64,000 bases of DNA from Litchfieldella xinjiangensis (GTDB lineage Bacteria; Pseudomonadota; Gammaproteobacteria; Pseudomonadales; Halomonadaceae): positions 744,001 to 808,000 of the forward strand of contig NZ_JPZL01000002.1 of the NCBI RefSeq assembly GCF_000759345.1. The letters are read 5' to 3'. How positions within the stretch are numbered: the first letter of the stretch is position 1; each line of letters begins with the position of its first letter. A program made the position numbers and the translations under genes. Positions 35,716 to 48,612 of the stretch are shown here, in pieces. A model generated the notes under the pieces. It was not told the DNA's origin. It saw only the letters and a program-made list of their open reading frames with translations, and ran no database searches.

Positions 35716-37038
35716 ATGACGTCACCCCTTGAACACGTTCGTGACCATGCCGTGCGTCTCGAAGGACGCGACAACGACTATGATGGGCTGTTGGATCAGG
35801 TCGGGGAGCGTTCCCTGGTTCTGCTGGGCGAGGCGTCCCATGGCACACGCGAGTTCTATCGTATGCGCTCCGAGATCACGCGTCGTCTGATCCTGGAGAA
35901 AGGCTTCGAAGCGGTCGTCGTCGAAGCTGACTGGCCCGATGCCTTGCGACTTAATCGCTATGTGCGGGGCGATAGTGAGGACACGCTCAAGCAGGCGTTC
36001 GACGATTTTCAGCGGTTTCCGCAGTGGATGTGGCGCAACACGGAAGTCCGGGACTTCATCGGATGGTTACATGATCACAATGCCGATAGGCCCACGGGCC
36101 ACCAAGTCGGCTTCCATGGCCTGGACCTTTATAGCCTGCATCGCTCGGCAGCAGCGGTAATCGAGTACCTGGAGGAGATCGATCCCGAGCAGGCGCAACG
36201 AGCCCGCGACGGTTATGCCTGTCTCGACCACGGTGGCGATCCGGTGCGGTACGGTCACGACGCCGCCTTTGGGCTCAGCCGTATCTGTGAAGACGCCACG
36301 GTCAACCTGCTGGCCGACTTGCTCGATAAGTCGCAAGCGCATTTGCAGCCCGACGGCCGCCGCTCTATCGACGAGCAATTCTATGCCGAGCAGAATGCCC
36401 GTGTCGTGGTCAACGCCGAAGCCTATTACCGGGAAATGTTCGGTTCTCGTGTCGATACCTGGAACCTGCGTGACGAGCACATGGCCGATACCATTGCCGA
36501 ATTGCGCGAGCATCTTATCCGCCACGGCGGGCGGGGCAAGATCGTCGTCTGGGCGCACAACTCTCACCTGGGCGATGCCAAGGCCACCGACATGGGCTGG
36601 CATCGCGGCCAGCATAACGTGGGTCAGCTTGTCCGGCGTCGGTTCGGTGATGACGAGGCGCTATTGGTCGGTTTCACTACGCATACCGGTTTCGTGTCGG
36701 CGGCGCATGATTGGGACAGCCCGGTCGAGCATCGTCGTGTCAGACCTTCCCTCGAAGGAAGCGTGGAACGCCTGTTCCACGAGACGGGGATTGGTGATTT
36801 CTACCTTCCCCTGCAGGGCGAGGTGGCCGAAGCGCTGCGTCCGCCCCTGCTTGAGCGTGCCATCGGCGTGATCTATCGGCCCGAGTCGGAACGTATCAGT
36901 CACTACTTCAAGGCCTCGGTGGCCGACCAGTTCGATGCCGTTTTCCATGTGGATGAAACGACCGCCCTGGAGCCCTTCGAGAAAGGCGATCTTTGGCGTC
37001 CCGAGGAGGTCCCCGAGACGTATCCCTTCGGCGTCTAA
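35716..37038 (+). CDS. Erythromycin esterase-family protein
   Basis: A 440-residue member of the EreA/succinoglycan-biosynthesis-like family. LLGEASHGTREFYRMRSEITRR contains the conserved Glu and His, FHGLDLYSLHRS and VVWAHNSHLGDAKATDMGW the others. Most such proteins are not proven macrolide esterases. The ATG at 35716 follows GGAGG; an upstream ATG at 35677 lies at the promoter side. It is convergent with cmoB, overlapping it by four bases. Confidence 0.85.
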   Translation: MTSPLEHVRDHAVRLEGRDNDYDGLLDQVGERSLVLLGEASHGTREFYRMRSEITRRLILEKGFEAVVVEADWPDALRLNRYVRGDSEDTLKQAFDDFQRFPQWMWRNTEVRDFIGWLHDHNADRPTGHQVGFHGLDLYSLHRSAAAVIEYLEEIDPEQAQRARDGYACLDHGGDPVRYGHDAAFGLSRICEDATVNLLADLLDKSQAHLQPDGRRSIDEQFYAEQNARVVVNAEAYYREMFGSRVDTWNLRDEHMADTIAELREHLIRHGGRGKIVVWAHNSHLGDAKATDMGWHRGQHNVGQLVRRRFGDDEALLVGFTTHTGFVSAAHDWDSPVEHRRVRPSLEGSVERLFHETGIGDFYLPLQGEVAEALRPPLLERAIGVIYRPESERISHYFKASVADQFDAVFHVDETTALEPFEKGDLWRPEEVPETYPFGV

Positions 37039-38024
37039 CGCGCCTTGTTGGCGATCAGCACCGCACGGCGCGGTGCTGGGTAGCCTTCCCGGGTTCGGCT
37101 GGGATCCTCGGGATCGAGGAAATCCGCCAATGACTGGAAGGTCATCCATTCGGTGGCACGCTGTTCGTCCAGCCCGGTTACGGCTTCGTCGACCACGCGG
37201 ACCTGCTCGAAGCCGCTGCGCACCAGCCAATGGGTCAGCGCCGCTGCAGAAGGCAGGAAGAACACGTTGGGCATTGCCGCGTAGCGCTCGCCTGGCAGTA
37301 ACACCGTCGTCTCATCGCCTTCGACCACTAGCGTCTCCAGTACCAGCTCGCCACCGGGGCGCAGGGCGTCCTTCAACTGTGCCAGGTGCTCCAGTGGCGA
37401 GGGCCGGTGGTAAAGCACACCCATCGAGAAGACCGTATCGAAGAAGCCTAGTTGTTCGGGAACGTCTTCGACGCCGACGGGGAGAAAATGGGTGCGCCCC
37501 CCATCGGCATCCCCGACGAAATGACGTATCGCCTGAAACTGGTAATAGAACCGGGGAGAGGGGTCGATCACCAGCACGAAGCTGGCGCCGGCCCCTGCCA
37601 TGCGCCAGGCGTGGTAACCACTGCCGCCCCCTACGTCCAGCACGCGTCGCCCTGCCAAGGGCGTCAGGTGAGGGGCCACCCGTTGCCATTTCCAGTCGGA
37701 GCGCCACTCGGTATCGATAGTGATGCCGCCTAGCGAATAAGGACCCTTGCGCCATGGAGCGAGCTTCTTGAGAAGATTTTCGCATTGGCGCTGTTGGGCG
37801 TCGCTCAATGCCACCTCGACCGTGACGGTGTCACGATCCAGTGCGACCTCGCGAACCGCTGGCAAATCGGGAAGCTTGGCCACGGCTTTTTCCCAGGCAG
37901 GCAAGTCGCCGTAGCGCTTGCGGTCGAGGCCACGTGCCAGTTGCTCCGGCAAGCGTGCCAGCCAACGGTCCAGTCCCTGGTCGACGAAGGCGTGATAGAG
38001 GTCGCGGTGAGATGGGGAGGTCAT
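37035..38024 (-). CDS. cmoB: tRNA U34 carboxymethyltransferase
   Basis: A 329-residue enzyme that uses carboxy-SAM to convert ho5U34 to cmo5U34. The CmoB signatures are RKGPYSLGGITIDTEWRSDWKW, VLDVGGGSGYHAWRMAGAGA and DTVFSMGVLYHRPSPLEHL. Length and N-terminus are standard. It follows cmoA by nine bases on the minus strand; the two form an operon. Confidence 0.96.
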   Translation of the reverse strand: MTSPSHRDLYHAFVDQGLDRWLARLPEQLARGLDRKRYGDLPAWEKAVAKLPDLPAVREVALDRDTVTVEVALSDAQQRQCENLLKKLAPWRKGPYSLGGITIDTEWRSDWKWQRVAPHLTPLAGRRVLDVGGGSGYHAWRMAGAGASFVLVIDPSPRFYYQFQAIRHFVGDADGGRTHFLPVGVEDVPEQLGFFDTVFSMGVLYHRPSPLEHLAQLKDALRPGGELVLETLVVEGDETTVLLPGERYAAMPNVFFLPSAAALTHWLVRSGFEQVRVVDEAVTGLDEQRATEWMTFQSLADFLDPEDPSRTREGYPAPRRAVLIANKAR

Positions 38025-38033
38025 CGGATCAGG

Positions 38034-38774
38034 CTAGTCCTTGAAAGCGATCAGCGAAGCGAAATTCAGATACTGAAACCAGGTCTGGCTGCGGGGAAAC
38101 CCCGCCTGGGCCAGGCGCGCGTGATGCGCGTCCAGGGTATCCGGGACCAGCACATTCTCCAGGGCCGTACGCTTCTGGCTGATCTCCATGTCGCTGTAGC
38201 CGTTGGCGCGCTTGAAGTCGTGGTAGCGCTCGACCAGCCAGGCGTTGGCCTGCTCGTCGGCATCGACGATCTTCTCTGACAGGACCAGGACACCCCCGGG
38301 TTCGAGCGCGGCGTACAGCTTCTCGATCACCGCGTCGCGATCCTGCGGCGCCAGAAACTGCAGCGTGAAGTTGAGCACGATCATGCCCGATGGGCGGTAA
38401 TCCAGGTGCCGTATATCGCCTTCGATCACTTCGATATCATGCGCCGGCGACTCCTCGGCAAAGGTTGCCCGAGCACGTTCGACCATGGCCGGCGAGAGGT
38501 CCACGCCGGTCAGCGAGAACGCATCGGGAGGCAACCGGCCGGCCAGGGCCAGGCCGACTGCGCCCAGGGAGCACCCAAGATCGTAGACGTGAGCCCCATG
38601 GCGCAGGTGACGTGCCGCAATCACCCCCAACATGCCGAGGATCTGACCATAACCGGGCACCGATCGGCGGATCATGTCAGGGAAGCAGGCCACGACCCGT
38701 TCATCGAAGGAAAAACTGGCGACGCGGTCCAGGGGTGTCGAAAAGATCGCGTCACGGTAAGATGCGTCACTCAT
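38034..38774 (-). CDS. cmoA: Carboxy-S-adenosyl-L-methionine synthase
   Basis: A 246-residue enzyme that makes carboxy-SAM from SAM and prephenate for CmoB. Recognisable are [20 protein letters not shown], the SAM site [25 protein letters not shown] and [20 protein letters not shown]. It is divergent from pgi with a start-to-start gap of about 90 bases. Confidence 0.96.
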   Translation of the reverse strand: MSDASYRDAIFSTPLDRVASFSFDERVVACFPDMIRRSVPGYGQILGMLGVIAARHLRHGAHVYDLGCSLGAVGLALAGRLPPDAFSLTGVDLSPAMVERARATFAEESPAHDIEVIEGDIRHLDYRPSGMIVLNFTLQFLAPQDRDAVIEKLYAALEPGGVLVLSEKIVDADEQANAWLVERYHDFKRANGYSDMEISQKRTALENVLVPDTLDAHHARLAQAGFPRSQTWFQYLNFASLIAFKD

Positions 38775-38865
38775 GGCAAATTCATGGAGTCGTTTCGAAA
38801 AGCGCTATCTTACGCGCCACAGGCCATGTCTGCACGGAGCGACCGATCAGGGAGAGAGAGTGACC

Positions 38866-40605
38866 ATGAGCAAGAGTGAACGTGACACGATCGACCAGGG
38901 TACCGCTTGGGAGGCCTTGAAGGCCCATGCCCGGGACGTTGGACAGGCCCACCTGCGTGACCTGTTCAACGAGCAGGCGGGACGCTTTGAGTATTATCGT
39001 CGCCAGGCGGCAGGCCTCACGCTGGATCTTTCCAAGCAGCGTTGGCGCCCCGAGACGCTCGAGCTGCTGCTGGACCTGGCCAAGGAGGCCGGGCTGCCCA
39101 GCGCCATCGAGCGACTGCTCGATGGCAAGCGGGTCAACCTGAGCGAGGACCGCCCGGCCCTGCACACCGCGCTACGCATGCCCGAAGACGCCAGGCTGGT
39201 CGTCGAGGGCGAGGATGTGGTGCCGGCAGTGCACCGTACCCTGACGCGTATGGAAGAGATGGTCGACAAGTTTCATGGCGGCCAGTGGCGTGGCGCGACC
39301 GGCCGAGCCATACGCGATGTCGTCAATCTCGGCGTGGGCGGTTCCGACCTGGGGCCACTGATGGTGACCCATGCCCTGGCGGACTACCAACCCGAAGGGA
39401 TACATCAGGTCAACGTGCACTTCGCTTCGACCATGGACGGCTCTCAACTGGCCGACTACCTGACGCGGCTCAACCCCGAAACGACGCTGTTCGTGTTGTC
39501 ATCCAAATCGTTCACCACCATCGACACGCTGTCCAATGCCCGTACGGCCCGCGACTGGTTGCTGTCACGGTTAATGCAGGAGAAGCAGGGCGGTAACGGC
39601 AATGGTCATTTCCATGCCGACGACATCGACCGCGACCTGGTGATGCGACAGCACTTCATCGGCGTCTCGGCGAGTCCCGAAAAGATGAGTGAGTGGGGCA
39701 TCGCGCCGTCCAACCAGCTTGAATTCTGGGATTGGGTAGGGGGTCGCTACTCGCTATGGGGCGCCATCGGCTTGCCCATCGCGCTGGCCGTAGGCATGGA
39801 TAATTTCCGCGGTCTGCTGGCTGGTGCGCATGAAATGGATCGCCATTTTCGCGAAGCGCCCCTTCAGGACAACCTGCCGGTCATGCTGGCCCTCGCCGGG
39901 ATCTGGAACGTCAATTTCCTCGATATTCGGGCACACTCCATCTTGCCGTATGACGGCCGCCTCGAGTATTTCGCCAGTTATCTCGAACAGCTGGAAATGG
40001 AATCCAACGGCAAGTCGGCGACCAACGATGGCCAGGTCACGACCTACTCGACATGTCCCGTACTCTGGGGCCAGCTTGGGCCCAATGCCCAGCATGCCTT
40101 CTATCAATTGCTTCATCAGGGAACCCAGGCGGTCGAGTGCGATTTCATCGCGCCGCTGAAGCGCTACGACGACGTCGAGGACGACGCCACCCGGGAGCAT
40201 CTCCAAGGGCAGCATCGCCTGACGCTCGCCAACTGCTTCGCTCAGTCTCGTGTCTTGATGCTCGGCGACGACGCCATTGATGAGCCGGGTGAACGTCCCA
40301 GCCACAAGCGCTATCGCGGCAACCAGCCCTCGTCCACGCTGCTGCTCGATCGCCTGACGCCGCATACGCTAGGGGCCTTGGTGGCTCTGTATGAGCATAA
40401 GGTCTTCGTCCAGGCGACCATCTGGGATATCAACCCCTTCGATCAATGGGGCGTTGAGCTGGGTAAGAAGATCGCCGGTGAAACCGAGCAGATTCTGGCG
40501 TCCCGGGACGGGATCGATGCCATGGACGACTCCAGTCGTGGCCTGATCGAGACATTCTGGGCCTTCGAACCCGATCAGACCGGTTCGTCTTCCCGTGATG
40601 CGTGA
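38866..40605 (+). CDS. pgi: Glucose-6-phosphate isomerase
   Basis: A 579-residue PGI. Signature segments are NLGVGGSDLGP, FVLSSKSFTTIDTLSNA, DWVGGRYSLWGAIGLPIAL and WGVELGKKIA. It interconverts glucose 6-phosphate and fructose 6-phosphate; in halophiles with Entner-Doudoroff metabolism it mainly supports hexose recycling. The ATG at 38866 behind GAGAGAG gives the normal start; the frame opens at 38773 over the cmoA start. Confidence 0.96.
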   Translation: MSKSERDTIDQGTAWEALKAHARDVGQAHLRDLFNEQAGRFEYYRRQAAGLTLDLSKQRWRPETLELLLDLAKEAGLPSAIERLLDGKRVNLSEDRPALHTALRMPEDARLVVEGEDVVPAVHRTLTRMEEMVDKFHGGQWRGATGRAIRDVVNLGVGGSDLGPLMVTHALADYQPEGIHQVNVHFASTMDGSQLADYLTRLNPETTLFVLSSKSFTTIDTLSNARTARDWLLSRLMQEKQGGNGNGHFHADDIDRDLVMRQHFIGVSASPEKMSEWGIAPSNQLEFWDWVGGRYSLWGAIGLPIALAVGMDNFRGLLAGAHEMDRHFREAPLQDNLPVMLALAGIWNVNFLDIRAHSILPYDGRLEYFASYLEQLEMESNGKSATNDGQVTTYSTCPVLWGQLGPNAQHAFYQLLHQGTQAVECDFIAPLKRYDDVEDDATREHLQGQHRLTLANCFAQSRVLMLGDDAIDEPGERPSHKRYRGNQPSSTLLLDRLTPHTLGALVALYEHKVFVQATIWDINPFDQWGVELGKKIAGETEQILASRDGIDAMDDSSRGLIETFWAFEPDQTGSSSRDA

Positions 40606-40663
40606 GATCCTGCCGATCCGTTAGCGAAGAGGGCGTGCTGGTCATTTATACAGGAGTTGCGTT

Positions 40664-43203
<2,540 letters not shown>

Positions 43204-43258
43204 GCCGCGGATAGGTGAGCCGATATTGATTCTTTAACCCTGACCAAGGGCTAACCGA

Positions 43259-45511
43259 ATGACCATGGATATCCAGGTGGCGGAAGGCGACGTCGAACGT
43301 CTCTCGCTGCGCGAATACACCGAGAAGGCGTATCTCGATTATTCGATGTACGTCATTCTCGATCGTGCCTTGCCGCATATCGGTGACGGCATGAAGCCGG
43401 TACAGCGGCGTATCATCTATGCCATGCGTGAGCTGTCGCTGACGGCCAACGCCAAGTACAAGAAGTCGGCACGTACCGTCGGCGACGTGCTGGGCAAATT
43501 CCATCCCCACGGCGATAGCGCCTGCTATGAAGCCATGGTGCTGATGGCGCAGTCGTTCAGCTATCGCTATCCCCTGGTGGATGGCCAGGGCAACTGGGGG
43601 AGTCCCGACGATCCCAAGTCGTTCGCGGCGATGCGCTACACCGAGGCACGATTGTCGAAGTTCTCGGAAGCGTTGCTGGCCGAATTGGGGCAGGGCACCG
43701 TCGAATGGACGCCCAATTTCGACGGCACCATGAACGAGCCGGTGGTACTGCCGGCGCGCTTGCCGCATGTGCTGCTCAATGGTGGCACCGGGATTGCCGT
43801 CGGCATGGCGACCGACATACCGCCACACAATGTGAATGAGGTAGTGGAGGCGACGTGCCACCTGCTGCGTCATCCCGAGGCGACCGCTACAGACCTGAAT
43901 CGCTTCCTGCCGGCGCCCGATTTCCCGACCGCCGCAGAGATCATCACCTCGCGCAGTGATCTGAAAAAGGTCTACGAGAGTGGCCGCGGCTCGGTGAAGC
44001 TGCGCGCGCGTTATACCCTGGAAGAGGGCAACGTCGTGGTCACTGCGTTGCCTTACCAGGTCAGTGGCTCCAAGGTCCTCGAGCAGATAGCCGCGCAGAT
44101 GCAGGCCAAGAAGTTGCCGATGGTGGCCGATCTGCGAGACGAATCGACCCACGAGGACCCGACACGACTGGTCATCGAGCCGCGCTCCAACCGTGTCGAT
44201 ATCGAATCGCTGATGGCGCACCTGTTCGCCACCACCGATCTCGAAAAGAACATTCGGGTCAACATGAACGTCATCGCGCTCGATGGCCGTCCGCGGGTCA
44301 TGGCGCTTCCCGAGCTTCTGGTTGAATGGTTGACGTTCCGGCGTGCCACCGTGCGCAAGCGGCTCGAGCACCGCCTGGGCAAGGTCGAGGATCGCTTGCA
44401 TATCCTCGAGGGCCTCCTTGCGGCTTATCTGAACATCGACGAGGTGATTCGCATCATCCGCGAGGAGGATGAGCCCAAGCCCGCGCTGATGAATGCATTC
44501 GGGCTCAGTGAGCGGCAGGCGGAAGCGATCCTCGAGCTGCGCCTGCGTCACCTGGCCAAGCTCGAAGAGATGAAGATTCGCGGCGAGCAGGACGAACTCG
44601 AAGCCGAGCGCAAGCACCTCAAGGCGCTATTGGGCAGCGAAGCCAAGCTGACCGATCTCATCGAGGAAGAGTTGCGCGAGGCGGCACGTGAGCATGGCGA
44701 TCCTCGTCGGTCACCATTGGTCGAGCGTGAGGAGTCACGGGCGCTATCGGAAGTCGAGCTGATGGGCGCCGACCCGGTCACCGTGGTGTTGTCTGAAAAA
44801 GGCTGGATACGCGCAGCACGCGGGCATGACATCGACCCTGCCGGCCTGTCTTTCAAATCGGGCGATAGCTTCCACCTGGCAGCTCGGGGCAAGACCAACC
44901 AGCCCTTGGTGTTACTCGACGCTAGCGGGCGTGCCTACACGCTGGCCGCTCACAACCTGCCCAGCGCTCGCAGCCAGGGCGAACCCATCACCGGGCGCAT
45001 CAATACCGTGGCCGGGGCGCATATGGCCGGGCTTATGCTGGCCCCGCCCGAGACCCGCTATCTGCTGGCCTCTGACGGTGGCTACGGTTTCGTTTGCCGG
45101 CTCTCGGACCTGATCGGCAAGAACAAGGCCGGCAAGGCGGTGCTGTCGCTACCCAAGGGCTGTAACGTACTCCCGCCCCAACCGCTGCCTGAGCGGGAAC
45201 GAAGCAGCGCGGCGGCGGTGTCCAACGAGGGCAGGCTGCTGGTCTTCGACATGGATCAGCTGCCCGAGATGACCAAGGGCAAGGGCAACAAGATGATCGA
45301 TATCCCCGGACCGCGTGCGGCACGCCGCGAAGAGTTCGTGCGCGACCTGATCATCGTCCCCGAGGGGGGGGCACTGGTGATACATGCCGGCAAGCGCAAG
45401 CTGACGTTGAAGTCCGGTGACCTGGATTATTACCGCGGCGAGCGAGGACGGCGGGGTAGCAAGCTCCCCCGTGGCTTCCAGAAGGTCGACCGCCTCGAAG
45501 TGGAAGGATGA
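43259..45511 (+). CDS. parC: DNA topoisomerase IV subunit A
   Basis: A 750-residue cleavage subunit. The catalytic tyrosine lies in [11 protein letters not shown]. The quinolone-resistance region reads [12 protein letters not shown], with the wild-type Ser and Glu, so no fluoroquinolone-resistance change is visible. The C-terminal beta-pinwheel shows [18 protein letters not shown]. It follows parE by 55 bases, and serB starts one base after its stop. Confidence 0.97.
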   Translation: MTMDIQVAEGDVERLSLREYTEKAYLDYSMYVILDRALPHIGDGMKPVQRRIIYAMRELSLTANAKYKKSARTVGDVLGKFHPHGDSACYEAMVLMAQSFSYRYPLVDGQGNWGSPDDPKSFAAMRYTEARLSKFSEALLAELGQGTVEWTPNFDGTMNEPVVLPARLPHVLLNGGTGIAVGMATDIPPHNVNEVVEATCHLLRHPEATATDLNRFLPAPDFPTAAEIITSRSDLKKVYESGRGSVKLRARYTLEEGNVVVTALPYQVSGSKVLEQIAAQMQAKKLPMVADLRDESTHEDPTRLVIEPRSNRVDIESLMAHLFATTDLEKNIRVNMNVIALDGRPRVMALPELLVEWLTFRRATVRKRLEHRLGKVEDRLHILEGLLAAYLNIDEVIRIIREEDEPKPALMNAFGLSERQAEAILELRLRHLAKLEEMKIRGEQDELEAERKHLKALLGSEAKLTDLIEEELREAAREHGDPRRSPLVEREESRALSEVELMGADPVTVVLSEKGWIRAARGHDIDPAGLSFKSGDSFHLAARGKTNQPLVLLDASGRAYTLAAHNLPSARSQGEPITGRINTVAGAHMAGLMLAPPETRYLLASDGGYGFVCRLSDLIGKNKAGKAVLSLPKGCNVLPPQPLPERERSSAAAVSNEGRLLVFDMDQLPEMTKGKGNKMIDIPGPRAARREEFVRDLIIVPEGGALVIHAGKRKLTLKSGDLDYYRGERGRRGSKLPRGFQKVDRLEVEG

Positions 45512-45512
45512 C

Positions 45513-46733
45513 ATGACACGACGCGTCCTGATTCGCGCGACCGGTAACGCACGCCCTGGACAACTGTCCGAACTGGGACGTGCACTGGCCAAAAGCGGCG
45601 CACGCCTGCTCAATATCAATCAGAGCGTGACCTTCGGCATCCTCTCACTGGAGGCGCTGGTAGGACTCGACCGTGATAGCGATCTCGAGGCGACACTCAG
45701 TGAAGCCGGTGACCTGCTGGGCCTCGATGTCCAGGCCATCCAGGTCAGCGCCGAGGATTACCAGCGCTGGAGCGGCCAAGCCAGTCAACCGCGCTTGATA
45801 CTGACCCTGCTTGCGCCGAGATTGCCGGCGGGCATCCTGGCCGAAGTGGGGGCATTGACGGCCGAGCATGGCCTGACCGTTGAGCTGATCCATCGCCTGT
45901 CCGGGCGTGAACCCCTCGAAGGGGGAGCGCCGACGCACGGGGCCTGCGTGGAGTGCTGGTTGCGAGGCGAAGAGGTCGATCTCGAGGCATTGCGTATCAA
46001 GGCCCTGGCGCTGGGAGCGATGCATGGGGTGGATATCGCCCTTCAGGAGGATTCGATCTGGCGCCGGCATCGTCGCCTGGTGTGCTTCGATATGGACTCG
46101 ACCCTGATCCAGGCCGAAGTCATCGATGAGCTGGCCCGGCGGCACGGTGTCTACGATGAGGTATCAGCCGTCACCGAGCGTGCCATGCGGGGCGAGTTGG
46201 ATTTTCAACAGAGCTTTCGCGAGCGCATGAGTAAGCTCAAGGGGCTCGATGAGTCGGTGCTGGCCGAGATTGCCGAATCACTGCCGCTGATGGATGGGCT
46301 CGAGCGGTTGATGCGGCATTTGAAGCGGTTGGGCTATCGAACGGCCATTCTCTCCGGTGGCTTCACCTATTTCGCGCACTATCTTCAGCGTCGTCTGGGC
46401 TTTGATGAGGTCCATGCCAACGAATTGTTGATCGAGAATGGTGTGGTGACCGGCGAAGTCCGTGAGCCCATTGTCGATGCCGACCGCAAGGCGGTGCTGC
46501 TCAAGGAGATCGCCGAGCGCGAGGGGCTACGTCTCGAACAGACCATTGCCGTGGGTGACGGGGCCAACGACCTCAAGATGCTGGCCAGCGCCGGCCTGGG
46601 TATCGCCTTCCGCGCCAAGCCCTTGGTGCGGGAGCAGGCGAGCCAGGCGATCTCCACGCTGGGGCTGGATGCCGTGCTGTACTTGATGGGCTATCGTCAG
46701 GTCGACCTTGAGGATGAGGATCGACAGGAGTAA
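45513..46733 (+). CDS. serB: Phosphoserine phosphatase
   Basis: A 406-residue SerB: two N-terminal ACT-like units (about 1-180) precede the HAD phosphatase domain with the nucleophile motif FDMDSTLIQAEVIDELA, ILSGGFTYF and AVGDGANDLKML. It makes L-serine from phosphoserine. The length matches the long pseudomonad type rather than the E. coli enzyme. Its ATG follows the parC stop by one base, so expression is coupled. Confidence 0.94.
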   Translation: MTRRVLIRATGNARPGQLSELGRALAKSGARLLNINQSVTFGILSLEALVGLDRDSDLEATLSEAGDLLGLDVQAIQVSAEDYQRWSGQASQPRLILTLLAPRLPAGILAEVGALTAEHGLTVELIHRLSGREPLEGGAPTHGACVECWLRGEEVDLEALRIKALALGAMHGVDIALQEDSIWRRHRRLVCFDMDSTLIQAEVIDELARRHGVYDEVSAVTERAMRGELDFQQSFRERMSKLKGLDESVLAEIAESLPLMDGLERLMRHLKRLGYRTAILSGGFTYFAHYLQRRLGFDEVHANELLIENGVVTGEVREPIVDADRKAVLLKEIAEREGLRLEQTIAVGDGANDLKMLASAGLGIAFRAKPLVREQASQAISTLGLDAVLYLMGYRQVDLEDEDRQE

Positions 46734-46795
46734 ATTTCTGCCGCACGCAGCCGATAACATTTTGATACAGACAGCCCTCACCGAGCCGAGACTAC

Positions 46796-48487
46796 ATGCA
46801 GCAGGACAGCGACGCCATTAGCCGTATCGAACACCCCAGCGAAATGCAGGCCGCGCTCGAAGCGCTGACCCAGCCTGGGGGCGCCTCGCTCATGTTCGAG
46901 TCGCCGGGAAGCGAGCCATTGCCAGCGCTTGTCGTCTATGTTCGTCAGGGCGAGGGGATTCTGGTCGACATCACGGCCATTGCCGATATTGCACCTGCGA
47001 TCGAAAAGGGACGGCTCGTCTACCTGGTCGGCCAGAGCAATGGCAGCATGCTGCGCACGCCCGTGCTCGAGAATATCGAATGGTTGCCGCGTCAGAACGA
47101 CCGGCTGCGTTTCGCCTGCGATTATCCCTCGCATGTCGAAATCATGCATCGCCGCAGCGCCTATCGTGCCGAGTTGAAACCGGGAATGGAAGCGCGCGCC
47201 ACGCTGCTCATGGCGCACAGTGAGGTTCCCGTCAGCGGCGCCCTGAGAAACCTGTCGTTGGGGGGCTGCTTGCTGGAACTTTCTCTGGCAGCCGCCATGA
47301 GCCTGCAGCCCGAGCAATCGGTCCAGGGGCTCGTTCTTGACTTCCCCGGTGGGCAACGGCTCCGGGTGCCGGCCAAGCTACGTCACGTGCAGGGCGACAA
47401 TACCCAGCAAGTGGCGCGCATCGGCTGCGAGTTTCTCGCTGTCGACCCCCAGGCCGAGCGGGAAATCTGGTTTTTCGTGCGCGAGATCGAGCGTGAAGGT
47501 GCGCGATATGGGCAGCAGGACGCGCGTTCGCTGGCGCCTTCACCGCTGTTCGAATCCCGGGGTGGTGCCATGGCGCCACCCAGCCGGCCCCATGGAGCGG
47601 ATTACGCTACTCCCATGGCACGCCGCCTGGCCAAGATCAGTGCCTATCTGGATACCCAGCTACTTGGGCTCCAGGAGGGAGAACGTATTGCACCGCGCGA
47701 CCTGTCTCGGCACAGCGATCAATTGCTGGGATTGCTCGAGGAGGATCGTGAAGCGCTGCTCTTCGCCAGTGTATGCATGGTCGATGATCATCCCCTGGTA
47801 CAGCATGGTATCGCGGTTGCGGTGCGTCTGGTGGATTGGGCCTCTAGCCAGCGTCTTTCCCGCGACGTGCTCAAGGCCATGGCGGCCTGCGCGCTCGTCC
47901 ATGATTTCGGCAAGATCCTTCTGCCCAATGAGCTGCGGCATGCTCAGCAGTTCAGCAACGATGACAAGCGGCGGATGGCCGAGCATGTCTCGTTGCTGGA
48001 TGCACGCATGGTCGACTGTCGCTGGTTGTCGCCCGAAGTCGTGAATTCCGTCATCTGGCGGATCAATGAGCGATTGGATGGAAGCGGGTACCCCCAAGGC
48101 CTGGCCCAGCGCAAGGTCGATTCCCTGTCACGTATGGCGGCGGTGATCGATGTCGTCGATGCCATGGGGCGGGAGCGCGCGGATCGCAAGGGACGTACCG
48201 TCAGCCAGACTTATCGGCACTTGCTCAGCCATGGCGAGGCCTTCGATCTCGCCTGCGTCGAACGCTACGTCAAGCACTTCGGCATCGCGCCCATCGGCGG
48301 GCTGGCCCGCTTCAGCAATGGCCAATTGGCCTGGATACAGCGACTCGACAAAGAGGGCCGGCCCCGCCAGGTTCAGGTAGCACCGACAGATACCTTGCCA
48401 CGCAACGTCTTGGGTGAGGTGCTGATCGACTCGGAGTTGGCCAGGCTCGGTAAGCTCGAGGCGTTGGTCGTACCCGCTGTTGGCTGA
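46796..48487 (+). CDS. YcgR-like/PilZ domain fused to a degenerate HD-GYP domain
   Basis: A 563-residue cytoplasmic protein. Residues 10-120 resemble the YcgR N-domain. A PilZ domain follows with HRRSAYR and NLSLGGCLLEL, matching the RxxxR and (D/N)xSxxG c-di-GMP-binding motifs. From about residue 330 comes an HD-GYP domain with LVHDFGK and ERLDGSGYP. The two histidines normally before ERxDGSGYP are I and N here, so phosphodiesterase activity is uncertain. It probably reads or degrades c-di-GMP to control motility. No flagellar gene is adjacent. Confidence 0.85.
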   Translation: MQQDSDAISRIEHPSEMQAALEALTQPGGASLMFESPGSEPLPALVVYVRQGEGILVDITAIADIAPAIEKGRLVYLVGQSNGSMLRTPVLENIEWLPRQNDRLRFACDYPSHVEIMHRRSAYRAELKPGMEARATLLMAHSEVPVSGALRNLSLGGCLLELSLAAAMSLQPEQSVQGLVLDFPGGQRLRVPAKLRHVQGDNTQQVARIGCEFLAVDPQAEREIWFFVREIEREGARYGQQDARSLAPSPLFESRGGAMAPPSRPHGADYATPMARRLAKISAYLDTQLLGLQEGERIAPRDLSRHSDQLLGLLEEDREALLFASVCMVDDHPLVQHGIAVAVRLVDWASSQRLSRDVLKAMAACALVHDFGKILLPNELRHAQQFSNDDKRRMAEHVSLLDARMVDCRWLSPEVVNSVIWRINERLDGSGYPQGLAQRKVDSLSRMAAVIDVVDAMGRERADRKGRTVSQTYRHLLSHGEAFDLACVERYVKHFGIAPIGGLARFSNGQLAWIQRLDKEGRPRQVQVAPTDTLPRNVLGEVLIDSELARLGKLEALVVPAVG

Positions 48488-48612
48488 AGGCTCCTTCGTT
48501 TGCGTCATGGCGTGTTTCGCGCATAATCCCTCAACTTTTTCGTAAGGGGATCCGCCGTTAGTGCCGAAAAACTCGGCGCAAGCCCAGGATTTCCGCTACC
48601 TGTGAGTCACTC

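Noticed and set aside
35716-37038. Macrolide resistance determinant
   Set aside because: The protein belongs to the broad erythromycin-esterase family, most of whose chromosomal members are not shown to confer resistance; context gives no sign of a resistance cassette.
43490-43560. Possible quinolone-resistance change in parC
   Set aside because: The region reads [12 protein letters not shown] with the wild-type Ser and Glu.
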